A stretch of DNA of 38,128 bases, taken from positions 1 to 38,128 of the forward strand of contig JAGBFT010000102.1 of assembly GCA_017936345.1 (NCBI GenBank), given 5' to 3'. Shown piece after piece: positions 23,864 through 32,122 of this stretch. Position 1 is the stretch's first letter; each line of letters starts with the position of its first letter. The notes under the pieces are model-generated. The model was given only the letters and a program-made list of their open reading frames with translations, had not been told where the DNA came from and searched no databases. A program made the position numbers and the translations under genes. The stretch is from Spirochaetaceae bacterium. Lineage in GTDB: Bacteria > Spirochaetota > Spirochaetia > Treponematales > Treponemataceae.

Positions 23864-25324
23864 TTACTCTTCAGCTGGTTTTACTGATTCATAATCTTCT
23901 GCCACTTTGAAGTAGTTTTCCTTGCGATATTTGCCAAAGTAGTACTGAAGCTGAGGAATAGCCAATAGGAATATCATAATGATTCCTACACCAATATATT
24001 TTGCGTTGTTCATAAGTACACCAAAAATTGGCCATACTGTATCCCAGTCAAAGTTTCCGTGCCAACCTCCAAACTGTGACAAACCAAAGTACATTGCGGC
24101 AAATGCACCACCGAGAACCTGTAGGATGCCGGAAACAAGTGGGATTGCAAATACTGCCTTAACACCACCCTTCTTGTTGGCAAATACAGCAAAGGTTGCA
24201 TTGTCAAAAAATACGGGAACAAATCCTGTGATGATGAATATAGGACTGCGGAACAAGATTAATCCACCAATAGCAATAAATTGTCCTAGTGCACCGAACA
24301 AGAATCCCAATGTTACTGCGTTTGGATGACCGAAACCATAGGTTGCGGCACAGTCAATGGCAGGCATAGCACCAGGCAACATTTTTTCTGAAATACCCTG
24401 AAAAGACTCTGTAAGCTCACCTACGAACAGACGAACACCCAACTGTAGAATCTGGAGGTATACAGTAAAGGTGAAGGATTTTTCAATGATGTAAAAACCA
24501 AAATTCTGGCTAGCGGCAAAAGAGCTGTCCAATGTATGCATAGTTTCTGGACCTAAGATTGCAATGATGATTCCAAAGAAAATAACCATCAACAAGGATG
24601 TCGATACAATGTTTTCGTTGAGAATGGATAAGAAACCAGGCAGTTTGAGGTCTTCCAAGCTTTTTCGATTTTTACCACCAATTTTAGGTGCAATCAAATC
24701 TGTTAACCATACACCGAACATCTGCTGATGTCCAACTGCAAATCCAGCCCCATCTGAAAGCTCTTGGGTAGGTCCTACTGTCATGTTGGAAGAAACCGCC
24801 CAATAGGTTCCAAGGAGCAATCCCAACATGGCAACTACGCCGGGATCATTTAAAGTGGGGAAACACATCAAAATAATCCACAAGGCTGTAGATGATTGCT
24901 GAACCATGATGTGACCAGTAATGAATACTGTTCTAACCTTTGTCAAACGGCGAAGGAATACGAGAAGCAAATTCCATAGGAACGCAACCAACAATACCTG
25001 TACCATCAGTGTAAATGAACGACCAATATTTTCAACTGCTGCTTGTGCTGCTGCCTGTCCAAAATAAGGATCAATAACTACAGCATTCAAATTGAACCTC
25101 TGGTTCAGTCCTGCAAGGATGGGGCGGAAGTTGTTTACCAAACCTCCAGAAGCAACATTCAAAATCATGTAACCCACTGTTGCCTTAATAAACCCAGCAA
25201 TTGCCTGGTAAAACGGACGGCGTAATAGCACATACCCCAATAATACAATCAATCCCACAAAAAACGCTGGTTTTGTGAGAATGTTATTTTGGAAGAAGCT
25301 CCAAATAGATAACACAACACTCAT
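23864..25324 (-). CDS. ulaA: PTS L-ascorbate transporter EIIC component (UlaA family)
   Basis: UlaA (486 aa) is the membrane channel that takes up and phosphorylates L-ascorbate at C6. The family pattern is clear: FVGLIVLLGYVLLRRPFYQ and GYMILNVASGGLVNNFRPILAGLNQRF in the N-terminal part, then HQQMFGVWLTDL, then GAMPAIDCAATYGFGHPNAVTLGFLFGA. About eleven to twelve hydrophobic segments are present. The ATG follows AGGAGGATAAT. It is the first of the PTS genes, 109 nt after the 4-epimerase gene. Confidence 0.95.
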   Translation of the reverse strand: MSVVLSIWSFFQNNILTKPAFFVGLIVLLGYVLLRRPFYQAIAGFIKATVGYMILNVASGGLVNNFRPILAGLNQRFNLNAVVIDPYFGQAAAQAAVENIGRSFTLMVQVLLVAFLWNLLLVFLRRLTKVRTVFITGHIMVQQSSTALWIILMCFPTLNDPGVVAMLGLLLGTYWAVSSNMTVGPTQELSDGAGFAVGHQQMFGVWLTDLIAPKIGGKNRKSLEDLKLPGFLSILNENIVSTSLLMVIFFGIIIAILGPETMHTLDSSFAASQNFGFYIIEKSFTFTVYLQILQLGVRLFVGELTESFQGISEKMLPGAMPAIDCAATYGFGHPNAVTLGFLFGALGQFIAIGGLILFRSPIFIITGFVPVFFDNATFAVFANKKGGVKAVFAIPLVSGILQVLGGAFAAMYFGLSQFGGWHGNFDWDTVWPIFGVLMNNAKYIGVGIIMIFLLAIPQLQYYFGKYRKENYFKVAEDYESVKPAEE

Positions 25325-25354
25325 TATTATCCTCCTATCATGTGTTATTGACTC

Positions 25355-25367
25355 GTGTATTTTACAC
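25355..25367. promoter_or_regulatory. Small dyad in the spacer upstream of ulaA
   Basis: GTGTA-TTT-TACAC is a 13-bp dyad about 31 nt upstream of the ulaA start, within a 109-nt gap that otherwise shows no terminator. A TTGACG occurs on the - strand at about 25417-25422, but no matching -10 lies at good spacing. An internal promoter or operator is possible but weakly supported. Confidence 0.3.
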
Positions 25368-25433
25368 TGGTCATCCTATATACGTACTAGCCCAGACTTT
25401 GTATAGACTAGATTACGTCCGTCAATTGGTTAT

Positions 25434-26123
25434 TCACCCTGTCTGTCCATAATAGGCGTTTTTACCGTGCTTTCTTTGGTGATGTTTTTCTAACAGGTAG
25501 GAAGGTGTTTCCAATGCATGGGGAGACAATTGTTCTGTCAGCAATGCCATTCTTGCACACTCCTCGAGAACCACTGCGTTATGAACAGCGTCACTTGGAT
25601 TTTTTCCCCAGGCAAAGGGACCATGATTTCTACACAATACACAGGGCACAGATTGGTAGTCTTTGTCAGCAAAGGCTTCTATAATGACTTTTCCTGTGTT
25701 TCTTTCATAATCCTCCATTTCTTCTGCTGTCAAAAGGCGGGCGCAGGGAACCTGACCAAAGATATAGTCAGCATGGGTTGTTCCATAACAAGGTATCACT
25801 CTCCCTGCCTGCGCCCACGCAGTTGCATGGGTTGAATGGGTGTGGACAACTCCCCCAATGGAGGGAAACGCCTTGTACAGCTCTATGTGGGTATTCGTAT
25901 CTGTAGAGGGATTGTATTTTCCTTCAACAACCTTACCGTCCAAGTCCACAACTATCATAGAATCCGCTGTCAGATTTTTATATTCCACACCGCTGGGTTT
26001 AATGACTACCAAGCCCCTTTCCCTGTCTATTCCAGAGACGTTTCCCCAGGTGAAGGTCACCAATTTGTAGTGGGGCAATTGCATATTGGCTTCATATACA
26101 AGCTGCTTCAGCTCACTTAACAT
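25434..26123 (-). CDS. ulaF: L-ribulose-5-phosphate 4-epimerase
   Basis: This enzyme converts L-ribulose 5-phosphate to D-xylulose 5-phosphate, the last step of ascorbate catabolism before the pentose phosphate pathway. The start is placed at 26123 ([13 protein letters not shown]), giving 229 aa, the family length; an open frame 14 codons longer would run into the upstream gene. The class II aldolase/epimerase metal ligands are visible as H94 and H96 (GVVHTHSTH) and H167 ([10 protein letters not shown]), with D75 in [11 protein letters not shown]. AraD, UlaF and SgbE are close homologues; operon context favours the UlaF role. Confidence 0.93.
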   Translation of the reverse strand: MLSELKQLVYEANMQLPHYKLVTFTWGNVSGIDRERGLVVIKPSGVEYKNLTADSMIVVDLDGKVVEGKYNPSTDTNTHIELYKAFPSIGGVVHTHSTHATAWAQAGRVIPCYGTTHADYIFGQVPCARLLTAEEMEDYERNTGKVIIEAFADKDYQSVPCVLCRNHGPFAWGKNPSDAVHNAVVLEECARMALLTEQLSPHALETPSYLLEKHHQRKHGKNAYYGQTG

Positions 26124-26127
26124 AGTC

Positions 26128-27189
26128 CTATTCCCCCTTCGTGATGTGATACAGTGCAATTTCATCTGTCTCTCGATTTGCAGACAAAATTATATCCCTG
26201 CCTTGATGTTGAAACAGGAGTGCATTTGCGGGTCCCACATCCTTATCAAGTATTACAGTGTTGTATCCATCTTTGCCGTACTCCAATGCCAGTAGATTGC
26301 GTGCTCCACCTCTGTGTCCAATAATTACCACAGGTTTTCCACAAAGGGTTCCGGCACAAATGGCATGGGCAAACTCAGGGCTTGTGGGACAAGGATAAAC
26401 GCAGGTATATTTGGAAGATTTCTGTTCGTAAATTGCAACCGAGTCCCCATGGAATGGACTGATGGAAACCAATTCCTTCACTCCGTCACCGTTCAAGTCT
26501 ATAAGTATTGCATCTGAAGTTGCTTCTTCTAGAAGCTGCTCTTCTTTCCAGGAATCCTGGGGATTCTGGGGAGGTGTAAAACGAAATACCCCCTGGTCGC
26601 AACTTACAATACAACAGACCACCCCATTCTCTACATCCCGTGTATATCCATGGTTATGTCCTAAACCTTCTTTTATGCAGGTCAGAGGAAGCTGATTGTT
26701 TTCATCGTAGGAATCCAAATCTTCAGGAAGCTCCGCTACATAAATTCTTCCAGGATGACTCCAATCATCCTTGTAATCGTGACCAGATTTAAGTGTACAG
26801 GCAAAAAGATACCTATGCCCCTCACGTTCCAAAATATCAAAACGATGGACAAAGGGTATATCTACTATGGTTCTAACTGACCACTTTGCCCCTTCTTGTA
26901 CTGGAGGAGTAACCAATACAATCTTTGCCTCTGCAGAATCATTGGGTGAGTAAAACTGGTGAACAGCAAGGAACTGTCCATCGGAACCAGGAATTTGAAC
27001 CATTGTCATGGTTCCGCCTGGAGTTTCCCATATCTGATCCATGTAATTGCCTTCAATATCGAACAATAAGCACGGATCTTTCTTTTCTGCCGCTACCAAC
27101 AGGCAGTCTTGCCCTTTATATCGCAAGGGTGCAACTGAATAGCATTTGGAAAGATTCCGCAAAACCTTTTTTTCAATGTACATATCCAT
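26128..27189 (-). CDS. FG-GAP/VCBS-like beta-propeller protein of unknown function in the ascorbate operon
   Basis: The product is 353 aa with no signal peptide or membrane segment, so it is probably cytoplasmic. It is built of repeated beta-rich blocks with a calcium-type loop [14 protein letters not shown] at about residue 230. It is rich in histidine motifs that look conserved or functional: [41 protein letters not shown] and [16 protein letters not shown] do not recognise a named bacterial family; a distant resemblance to the propeller of aldos-2-ulose dehydratase is possible. It lies 1 nt after ulaE, with its Shine-Dalgarno AAAAGGAG inside ulaE, and 4 nt before ulaF, so it almost certainly acts in this pathway. 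Confidence 0.8.
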   Translation of the reverse strand: MDMYIEKKVLRNLSKCYSVAPLRYKGQDCLLVAAEKKDPCLLFDIEGNYMDQIWETPGGTMTMVQIPGSDGQFLAVHQFYSPNDSAEAKIVLVTPPVQEGAKWSVRTIVDIPFVHRFDILEREGHRYLFACTLKSGHDYKDDWSHPGRIYVAELPEDLDSYDENNQLPLTCIKEGLGHNHGYTRDVENGVVCCIVSCDQGVFRFTPPQNPQDSWKEEQLLEEATSDAILIDLNGDGVKELVSISPFHGDSVAIYEQKSSKYTCVYPCPTSPEFAHAICAGTLCGKPVVIIGHRGGARNLLALEYGKDGYNTVILDKDVGPANALLFQHQGRDIILSANRETDEIALYHITKGE

Positions 27190-27190
27190 C

Positions 27191-28048
27191 CTAAAACTCC
27201 TTTTTTATTTGGCTATCCAGTTCCTGTGCAAATCGGTTGCGAGCGGCTGCCAATCGTTCCATCCAATCTTGTTCTCCATGATACCAGCACTCTAGGGTAA
27301 AACGACGCACTCCTTGACACCAGGCTCCAGTAATTCCTTCAGAAAAATTAACATGACCTGTTCCAAAATCCATGTCCCTAAAAACACCAGGATTGGTTTC
27401 TTTTAGATGCATGGCAACGAGAGAGCCTGTTCCGTTTGATAAATCTTGAAGAACACTTCCCCCGGAAGCGACCATAGCATTGGTTACATTTCCTAAATCA
27501 GGATAGACATGGAGATACGGAGAATTAATTTTCCTTACATAAGCCATGGCCTTGGTTACGCTATTCATAAAAGGAGTTTCCATGGTTTCAAATCCTAACA
27601 GAACACCATAGGTAGCTGCCATGTTCACTACTTTTTGTAGGTTTTTAGCAAAACGTGCTACAGTTTTTTCTGTACTTTCTTCGTAGTACACATCATAACC
27701 GGCAATTTGAATAATACGAATGCCGAGATCGACGGCCAATTGCAGAGCCTTGTCCATTATCTCTAAAGAACGTGCTTCAGTGAGTGGATTCGAACTTCCT
27801 AAGGGATATTTTCTATGTCCGCTCAGACACATAGTCCGTATTGGAACCTCTGTATTTACCATCATTTCTACCAATTCCTTTCGTTCCTGTTGAGTCATAC
27901 TCAAGCGGGCTAGCTTTTCATCTGTTTCATCGATGCTGATTTCAACAAAATCAAATCCCAACTCGCCTGCTGTCTTCAATTTTTTCTCCCAGGAAAGATT
28001 GGGGGGCAGGGCTTTTTCATATAGTCCTAATTGCCAGTCACGTCCCAT
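27191..28048 (-). CDS. ulaE: L-xylulose/L-ribulose-5-phosphate 3-epimerase (UlaE family)
   Basis: UlaE (285 aa, E. coli homologue of about the same size) interconverts L-xylulose 5-phosphate and L-ribulose 5-phosphate in a TIM barrel with a divalent metal. The start is GLYEKALPPNLSWEKKLKTAGELGFDFVEISIDE. The metal and catalytic regions are visible as LGFETMETPFM, HVYPDLGN, AMHLKETNPG and RRFTLECWYHG, with the two Glu residues expected of this family. It lies between ulaG and the unassigned propeller gene. SgbU is the close alternative name. Confidence 0.94.
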   Translation of the reverse strand: MGRDWQLGLYEKALPPNLSWEKKLKTAGELGFDFVEISIDETDEKLARLSMTQQERKELVEMMVNTEVPIRTMCLSGHRKYPLGSSNPLTEARSLEIMDKALQLAVDLGIRIIQIAGYDVYYEESTEKTVARFAKNLQKVVNMAATYGVLLGFETMETPFMNSVTKAMAYVRKINSPYLHVYPDLGNVTNAMVASGGSVLQDLSNGTGSLVAMHLKETNPGVFRDMDFGTGHVNFSEGITGAWCQGVRRFTLECWYHGEQDWMERLAAARNRFAQELDSQIKKEF

Positions 28049-28063
28049 GCTTTTTACCTCACT

Positions 28064-29167
28064 CTATAGTAATGATGGGAATGGAATATTCTGTGGAGCT
28101 TCAAAACAATCCTCAAAACCACGTCGATGGTGATATGCTCTCTTGTCCTTATCACGAGGATATACATATTTGCCACCAACTTCCCATATAAAAGGATGGA
28201 ACTGGTAGTCCAGACGGTATTTTTTCATATCGTACAATACATCAATCTCATGGGTGTCTGCCATGAAATTTGTCCATACATCATAGTGAATGGGGATAAC
28301 AACCTTACATCGTAAGGCTTCTGCCATACGAAGGATGTCGATGGATGTCATCTTGTCCATCATGCCGACAGGATTTTCGCCAAAGGAACCAAAGGCAACA
28401 TCTATATCATGCTCTTTGCCATGCTTTGCAAAACGGATGGAGTAATGGGAATCCCCGCTGTGGTAAATATTACCGCCAGGAGTTTTAATGATGTAGTTTA
28501 CGGCCTTTTCGTCCATATCCATTGGGCAAACCCCAACAAGCTCCTCTCGGTTTTCAGAGGTATCATCAGTTGTTACTAGACAAGTTCTGTCAAATGACTC
28601 CACTACAGCAACTTCAATATCCTTGATTTTTACTACATCACCGGGCTTTACGATTGTACAGCGTTCTTCTGGAACACCCCATTTTATCCATGTTTCAACG
28701 GACTTTTTGGGGCCAATGAATGGAACGGGAATCTCTTTTCCTGCTGAATCTACAGTTGTCATGCCGCTTTTGATTACGTGGGCAGCATAATTGGGATCCA
28801 TATGGTCTTGGTGGTAGTGGGTTGCAAAAACAGCATCAACGTGCTTTACCCCAAAAGGATCCAAAACAAAGGGAACGGCTCTCAGGTTTGGCTGCATCAA
28901 ACGGGCTCCACACATATTGGCCATCTGGTGTCCGGGCTTCATCTTGTTGTCTCCATGGGTTCTTTTTCCATTTCCACACCAGAAATCTATAGTGACATTG
29001 CAATCGCCGGGGGTTTTTACCCAGATTCCTGTGCATCCCAGCCACCACATGGCAACGTTTCCTGCAGGAACGCTTTCTGCTTCAATTTCTTCGTTAAGCC
29101 AGGTTCCCCATTCAGGAAAGGTGGAAAGAATCCAAGATTCTCTTGTAATATCATTAATCTTTGACAT
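28064..29167 (-). CDS. ulaG: L-ascorbate-6-phosphate lactonase
   Basis: UlaG (367 aa) opens the lactone ring of L-ascorbate 6-phosphate, the first cytoplasmic step after PTS uptake. It is a metallo-beta-lactamase-fold enzyme. The metal motif H-x-H-x-D-H is H117-Y-H-Q-D121-H122, inside [16 protein letters not shown]. Later ligand regions are [10 protein letters not shown] and [14 protein letters not shown]. The N-terminal [25 protein letters not shown] is typical of UlaG rather than of other lactonases. It is the promoter-proximal gene of the operon, with AGGAG upstream of the ATG. Confidence 0.96.
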   Translation of the reverse strand: MSKINDITRESWILSTFPEWGTWLNEEIEAESVPAGNVAMWWLGCTGIWVKTPGDCNVTIDFWCGNGKRTHGDNKMKPGHQMANMCGARLMQPNLRAVPFVLDPFGVKHVDAVFATHYHQDHMDPNYAAHVIKSGMTTVDSAGKEIPVPFIGPKKSVETWIKWGVPEERCTIVKPGDVVKIKDIEVAVVESFDRTCLVTTDDTSENREELVGVCPMDMDEKAVNYIIKTPGGNIYHSGDSHYSIRFAKHGKEHDIDVAFGSFGENPVGMMDKMTSIDILRMAEALRCKVVIPIHYDVWTNFMADTHEIDVLYDMKKYRLDYQFHPFIWEVGGKYVYPRDKDKRAYHHRRGFEDCFEAPQNIPFPSLL

Positions 29168-29198
29168 AAGAAACTCCTAAAAGGTTTAATACAATATC

Positions 29199-29227
29199 AT
29201 TATCAATCATAAAATTTGATATGTCAA
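29199..29227 (-). promoter_or_regulatory. Sigma-70-type promoter of the ulaG operon
   Basis: On the - strand TTGACA (plus-strand 29222-29227, perfect -35) and GATAAT (29199-29204, 5/6 -10) are 17 bp apart, about 32 nt before the ulaG ATG. The spacer contains a dyad, ATCA...TGAT (ATCAAATTTTATGAT read on the - strand), a plausible repressor site overlapping the promoter. Confidence 0.8.
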
Positions 29228-29250
29228 CAAAAATAAATCATAAATAGTGC

Positions 29251-29287
29251 ATAAATTTATTTAATAAATTTATTTTATTAATAAATT
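29251..29287. promoter_or_regulatory. Palindromic operator candidate between ulaG and the DeoR-family gene
   Basis: A 23-bp perfect palindrome, ATAAATTTATT-T-AATAAATTTAT, lies at 29251-29273. A second overlapping dyad, AATTTATT (29267-29274) / AATAAATT (29280-29287), shares its right arm. Both are 24-60 bp upstream of the ulaG -35 and between the two divergent genes. The placement suits a DeoR-type repressor controlling both directions; the binding is inferred. Confidence 0.6.
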
Positions 29288-29334
29288 GATTCATAAAAAG
29301 GCATTTACGAACAGAGTTGTCCGCTTTTCTTTGC

Positions 29335-29364
29335 TTGCACTATTAAATATATATGTGTTAATAT
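29335..29364 (+). promoter_or_regulatory. Possible promoter of the DeoR-family regulator
   Basis: TTGCAC (29335-29340) and TAATAT (29359-29364) are 18 bp apart. The -10 is preceded by TGT (29356-29358), giving an extended -10. It lies about 40 nt before the regulator ATG and divergent from the ulaG promoter. The match is moderate. Confidence 0.45.
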
Positions 29365-29405
29365 GCATACTGAGAGTGTGTTTATATTAATCTGGAGTTG
29401 TTTGA

Positions 29406-30182
29406 ATGAAGAATAGTAAGGCCATGGTATGGCAACGTCAACAAATCCTCTGGCAAAAGTTATTGGCGAATCAAACTGTCACTATAGGTGAAATGGCAAA
29501 AGAGTTGGAAGTTTCTCATCTAACACTCCGAAGAGACTTGGAATATTTTGAAAAGAAGGGGCTTATAGAACGATTTCATGGAGGAGCCCGTATTTTGCCC
29601 CATGCATTGGCACGGGATGTTTCTCTAGGTAGTGGAATAGACATTCAACAGAACAAAAGAATTATTGCCAGTAGGGCTGCTCAAATGGTGGAAGATGGTG
29701 ATACTATATTCATCAATAGTAGTACAACGGCCTTTTTTTTGTTTGAAACTCTTGTGCACAAAAAAATAACTATAATCACAAATAACGCAAATGCAATTCG
29801 TTGTGCAGATTCAGGGAAAGCGGAAATTGTTTTTACGGGGGGGATTATCAGTTCTATAAAGCATTCTATGGTTGGGGATATTGCGGTACAAATGTTAAAA
29901 AATATCCGTGCCAACAAGTGCTTTTTAGGAGTGAGCGGAATCAGTACTAAGGGAGATATTTGTACAGCAATTTTTCAGGAAACTATGATTAACAGCATGA
30001 TGATTCAACAAACTCATCAGCAAAGAATTATTCTTGCAGACCATACAAAAATAGGGCTACAGCACAACTTTACAATTGGTTCTATAAATCAGATAACCCA
30101 CATCATAACAGACAATAACATAAGTGAAGACCAAAGAAAAATATTTTCGGGACAAAATATTGAGTTGATTACTGTGCCGTAG
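29406..30182 (+). CDS. DeoR-family transcriptional regulator (UlaR-like)
   Basis: The protein is 258 aa. The N-terminal DeoR helix-turn-helix covers about residues 8-62 (LANQTVTIGEMAKELEVSHLTLRRDLEYFEKKGLIERFHGGAR). The C-terminal DeoR sensor domain has the phosphosugar-binding style segments FINSSTTAFFLFETL, ITNNANAIRCADSG, and VFTGGIISSIKHSMVGDIA, with CFLGVSGIS and ADHTKIG later. E. coli UlaR is the functional analogue, and its inducer is L-ascorbate 6-phosphate. The divergent position to ulaG and the palindromes between the genes support control of the ascorbate operon; repressor sense is inferred. Confidence 0.9.
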   Translation: MKNSKAMVWQRQQILWQKLLANQTVTIGEMAKELEVSHLTLRRDLEYFEKKGLIERFHGGARILPHALARDVSLGSGIDIQQNKRIIASRAAQMVEDGDTIFINSSTTAFFLFETLVHKKITIITNNANAIRCADSGKAEIVFTGGIISSIKHSMVGDIAVQMLKNIRANKCFLGVSGISTKGDICTAIFQETMINSMMIQQTHQQRIILADHTKIGLQHNFTIGSINQITHIITDNNISEDQRKIFSGQNIELITVP

Positions 30183-30270
30183 AAGCAGTCACGATTCTAC
30201 CAATTTTGATACTACGAGGTTTTATCTAAAAAAACATTGACCAATGGCTTTCTATGTGGGAAAATAAGGT

Positions 30271-32097
30271 ATGAGAACCTTCCTTTCTGTCCTGCTGGCT
30301 TTAATAAGTCTTATTTCTGTTTCCTGTAAAAAATATCAGGATTTGACTCTAGCTGAAATTCAAGAGCTTACTGCCAGTACTGACTCCAAACTCATAGAGC
30401 AAACACAGTCCAAGCCCTACAAGGGGCAAGAGTGGCAGCCTGGTACTGTAGGTGGAACCTGGAACACTTCTATTTTGGCAGACCCTAAGACATTTAACCA
30501 CTTGATTGCAGAGCGGGATGCAGATAGCGCCGCAATCATTGGTATGACCACCGATTATTTGGTGGATTACGATATGCTTACCCGCCAATGGATTCCACAT
30601 GCCGCCTCCTTTGAAATAGAAACTGACTACGAAAACGATACCCTCACGGTTCATTTTACCCTGCGGGATGACTTGTACTGGAACTGGTACGATTCAAATA
30701 AAAAGATTCCCGTCACCTCCGACGACGTGGTGTACTGGCATAACGAAATTGCTGGAGACCCAGAGTTTGGTAGTAGTGCCTACAACAGTCAATTTGTCAT
30801 TATGCCAGATGGAAGTCAGGAGAGAATTCAGTGTGTAAGGGTAGACGACAAAAGGTTCGATTTTATCTTCCCAAGAATTATAGCAGAACCCCTCCTTGCT
30901 ACCAATACTTCAATTCAACCCGCATTTTTGTTCAGGGAGGCAAAGGAAAAAAATGGGGTGGAAGGGGTAAAAAATATCCTGAACGCCTCCACCAATCCAC
31001 GGGACATTCCATCTTGTGGTCGCTGGTTTATTGCAGAGTATACTCCTGCCCAACGCCTTGTGTTTGCTAGAAACCCCGACTATTGGCAAAAAGATTCAGC
31101 TGGAACCTCCAATCCCTATCCTCAGCAGATGATTGCCCAAATTGTAGGAGATTCTAATACCCAGTACCTTTTGTTCCGTCAAGGAAAGCTGGAAACCTAT
31201 TCTCCCCGACCAGAAGAATTAAGTGCGGTGGTGGATGAGCAAGGTCAAGGCTACACAGTCTTTAATGCGGCGGGTTCTTTTGACTCCATGCTGTGGTCTT
31301 TTAATCAAAACCCCATAAATCAGGATAAGCCCTATTACAGCTGGTTTGTTAACAAAAAATTTCGTCAAGCCATGAGTTGCATTCTGAACCGAGACCGCAT
31401 TATTAATCAAGTTTATCGTGGCTTGGGAGACCCCACCTATTACTTTTTTCCACCACCAAATCCCTACTACAATCCAGATGTCACCCTTCAGTATCGCTAC
31501 GATTTGCAACGAGCCACCCGTCTTTTGGAATCTGTGGGATTTTACAAGGGTAGTGATGGATTCTTATACGACAGTGCTGGTGTAAAGGTGGAATTCGACA
31601 TTACCGTTCCCTCTGCCAATACAATGCTAAACGATATTGGACAAATTATAGCAGATGAGTGCGCCGCCATTGGAATAAGTGTTCACATTCGGCAAATTGA
31701 CTTTCAAAAAGTGGTTGAAATGCTTACGGCCACCTTTGACTGGCAGTCCGTTATCATTGGGCTTGGTTCTGCCATGTTCCCCACCCAGGGAAGCAACGTG
31801 TGGCCTTCTGACGGAAACCTTCACCTATGGTATCCCCTACAGGAAGAACCTGCCACGGAATGGGAGGCTCGTGTTGACTATCTGTACAATGAGGGAAGTC
31901 ACACTGTAGACCCAGAGGATGCCCAGGTGATCTGGGATGAATACCAACGAATCCTTTTGGAAGAATGCCCTGTGATTTATCTCATTCGTAGTAGGGGATT
32001 TTTTGCCATTAACAATCGTTGGGATTTAACCAACTTTTACTACGACAACTTGAATGGAGCCATGACTAATTGGCTTTATCTTAAGGCGGAAAATTAA
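30271..32097 (+). CDS. Peptide-type ABC transporter, substrate-binding lipoprotein
   Basis: This 608-aa protein is an extracytoplasmic solute-binding protein of family 5 (SBP_bac_5, Opp/Dpp type). The signal peptide of residues 1-18 ends in the lipobox SVSC with Cys19 as anchor. Family segments are GTWNTSILADPKTFNHLIA, LTVHFTLRDDLYWNWYD and TSDDVVYW near the N-terminus, and later NKKFRQAMSCILNRDRIINQVYRG. The N-terminal 60 residues before the domain are an extended linker. The ATG has only a poor AAGG just upstream; it is chosen because the signal peptide begins here. Cargo may be peptide, nickel or oligosaccharide. Confidence 0.9.
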   Translation: MRTFLSVLLALISLISVSCKKYQDLTLAEIQELTASTDSKLIEQTQSKPYKGQEWQPGTVGGTWNTSILADPKTFNHLIAERDADSAAIIGMTTDYLVDYDMLTRQWIPHAASFEIETDYENDTLTVHFTLRDDLYWNWYDSNKKIPVTSDDVVYWHNEIAGDPEFGSSAYNSQFVIMPDGSQERIQCVRVDDKRFDFIFPRIIAEPLLATNTSIQPAFLFREAKEKNGVEGVKNILNASTNPRDIPSCGRWFIAEYTPAQRLVFARNPDYWQKDSAGTSNPYPQQMIAQIVGDSNTQYLLFRQGKLETYSPRPEELSAVVDEQGQGYTVFNAAGSFDSMLWSFNQNPINQDKPYYSWFVNKKFRQAMSCILNRDRIINQVYRGLGDPTYYFFPPPNPYYNPDVTLQYRYDLQRATRLLESVGFYKGSDGFLYDSAGVKVEFDITVPSANTMLNDIGQIIADECAAIGISVHIRQIDFQKVVEMLTATFDWQSVIIGLGSAMFPTQGSNVWPSDGNLHLWYPLQEEPATEWEARVDYLYNEGSHTVDPEDAQVIWDEYQRILLEECPVIYLIRSRGFFAINNRWDLTNFYYDNLNGAMTNWLYLKAEN

Positions 32098-32122
32098 AGC
32101 TTCCGTAAATGAGGATAAGAAT

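Noticed and set aside
26124..26165. Longer start for the ribulose-phosphate 4-epimerase
   Set aside because: It would overlap the propeller gene and add 14 residues not found in the AraD/UlaF family; the ATG at 26123 gives the family N-terminus.
29681..29917. - strand open frame opposite the DeoR-family gene
   Set aside because: Fully inside a recognised gene on the other strand and without supporting signals.
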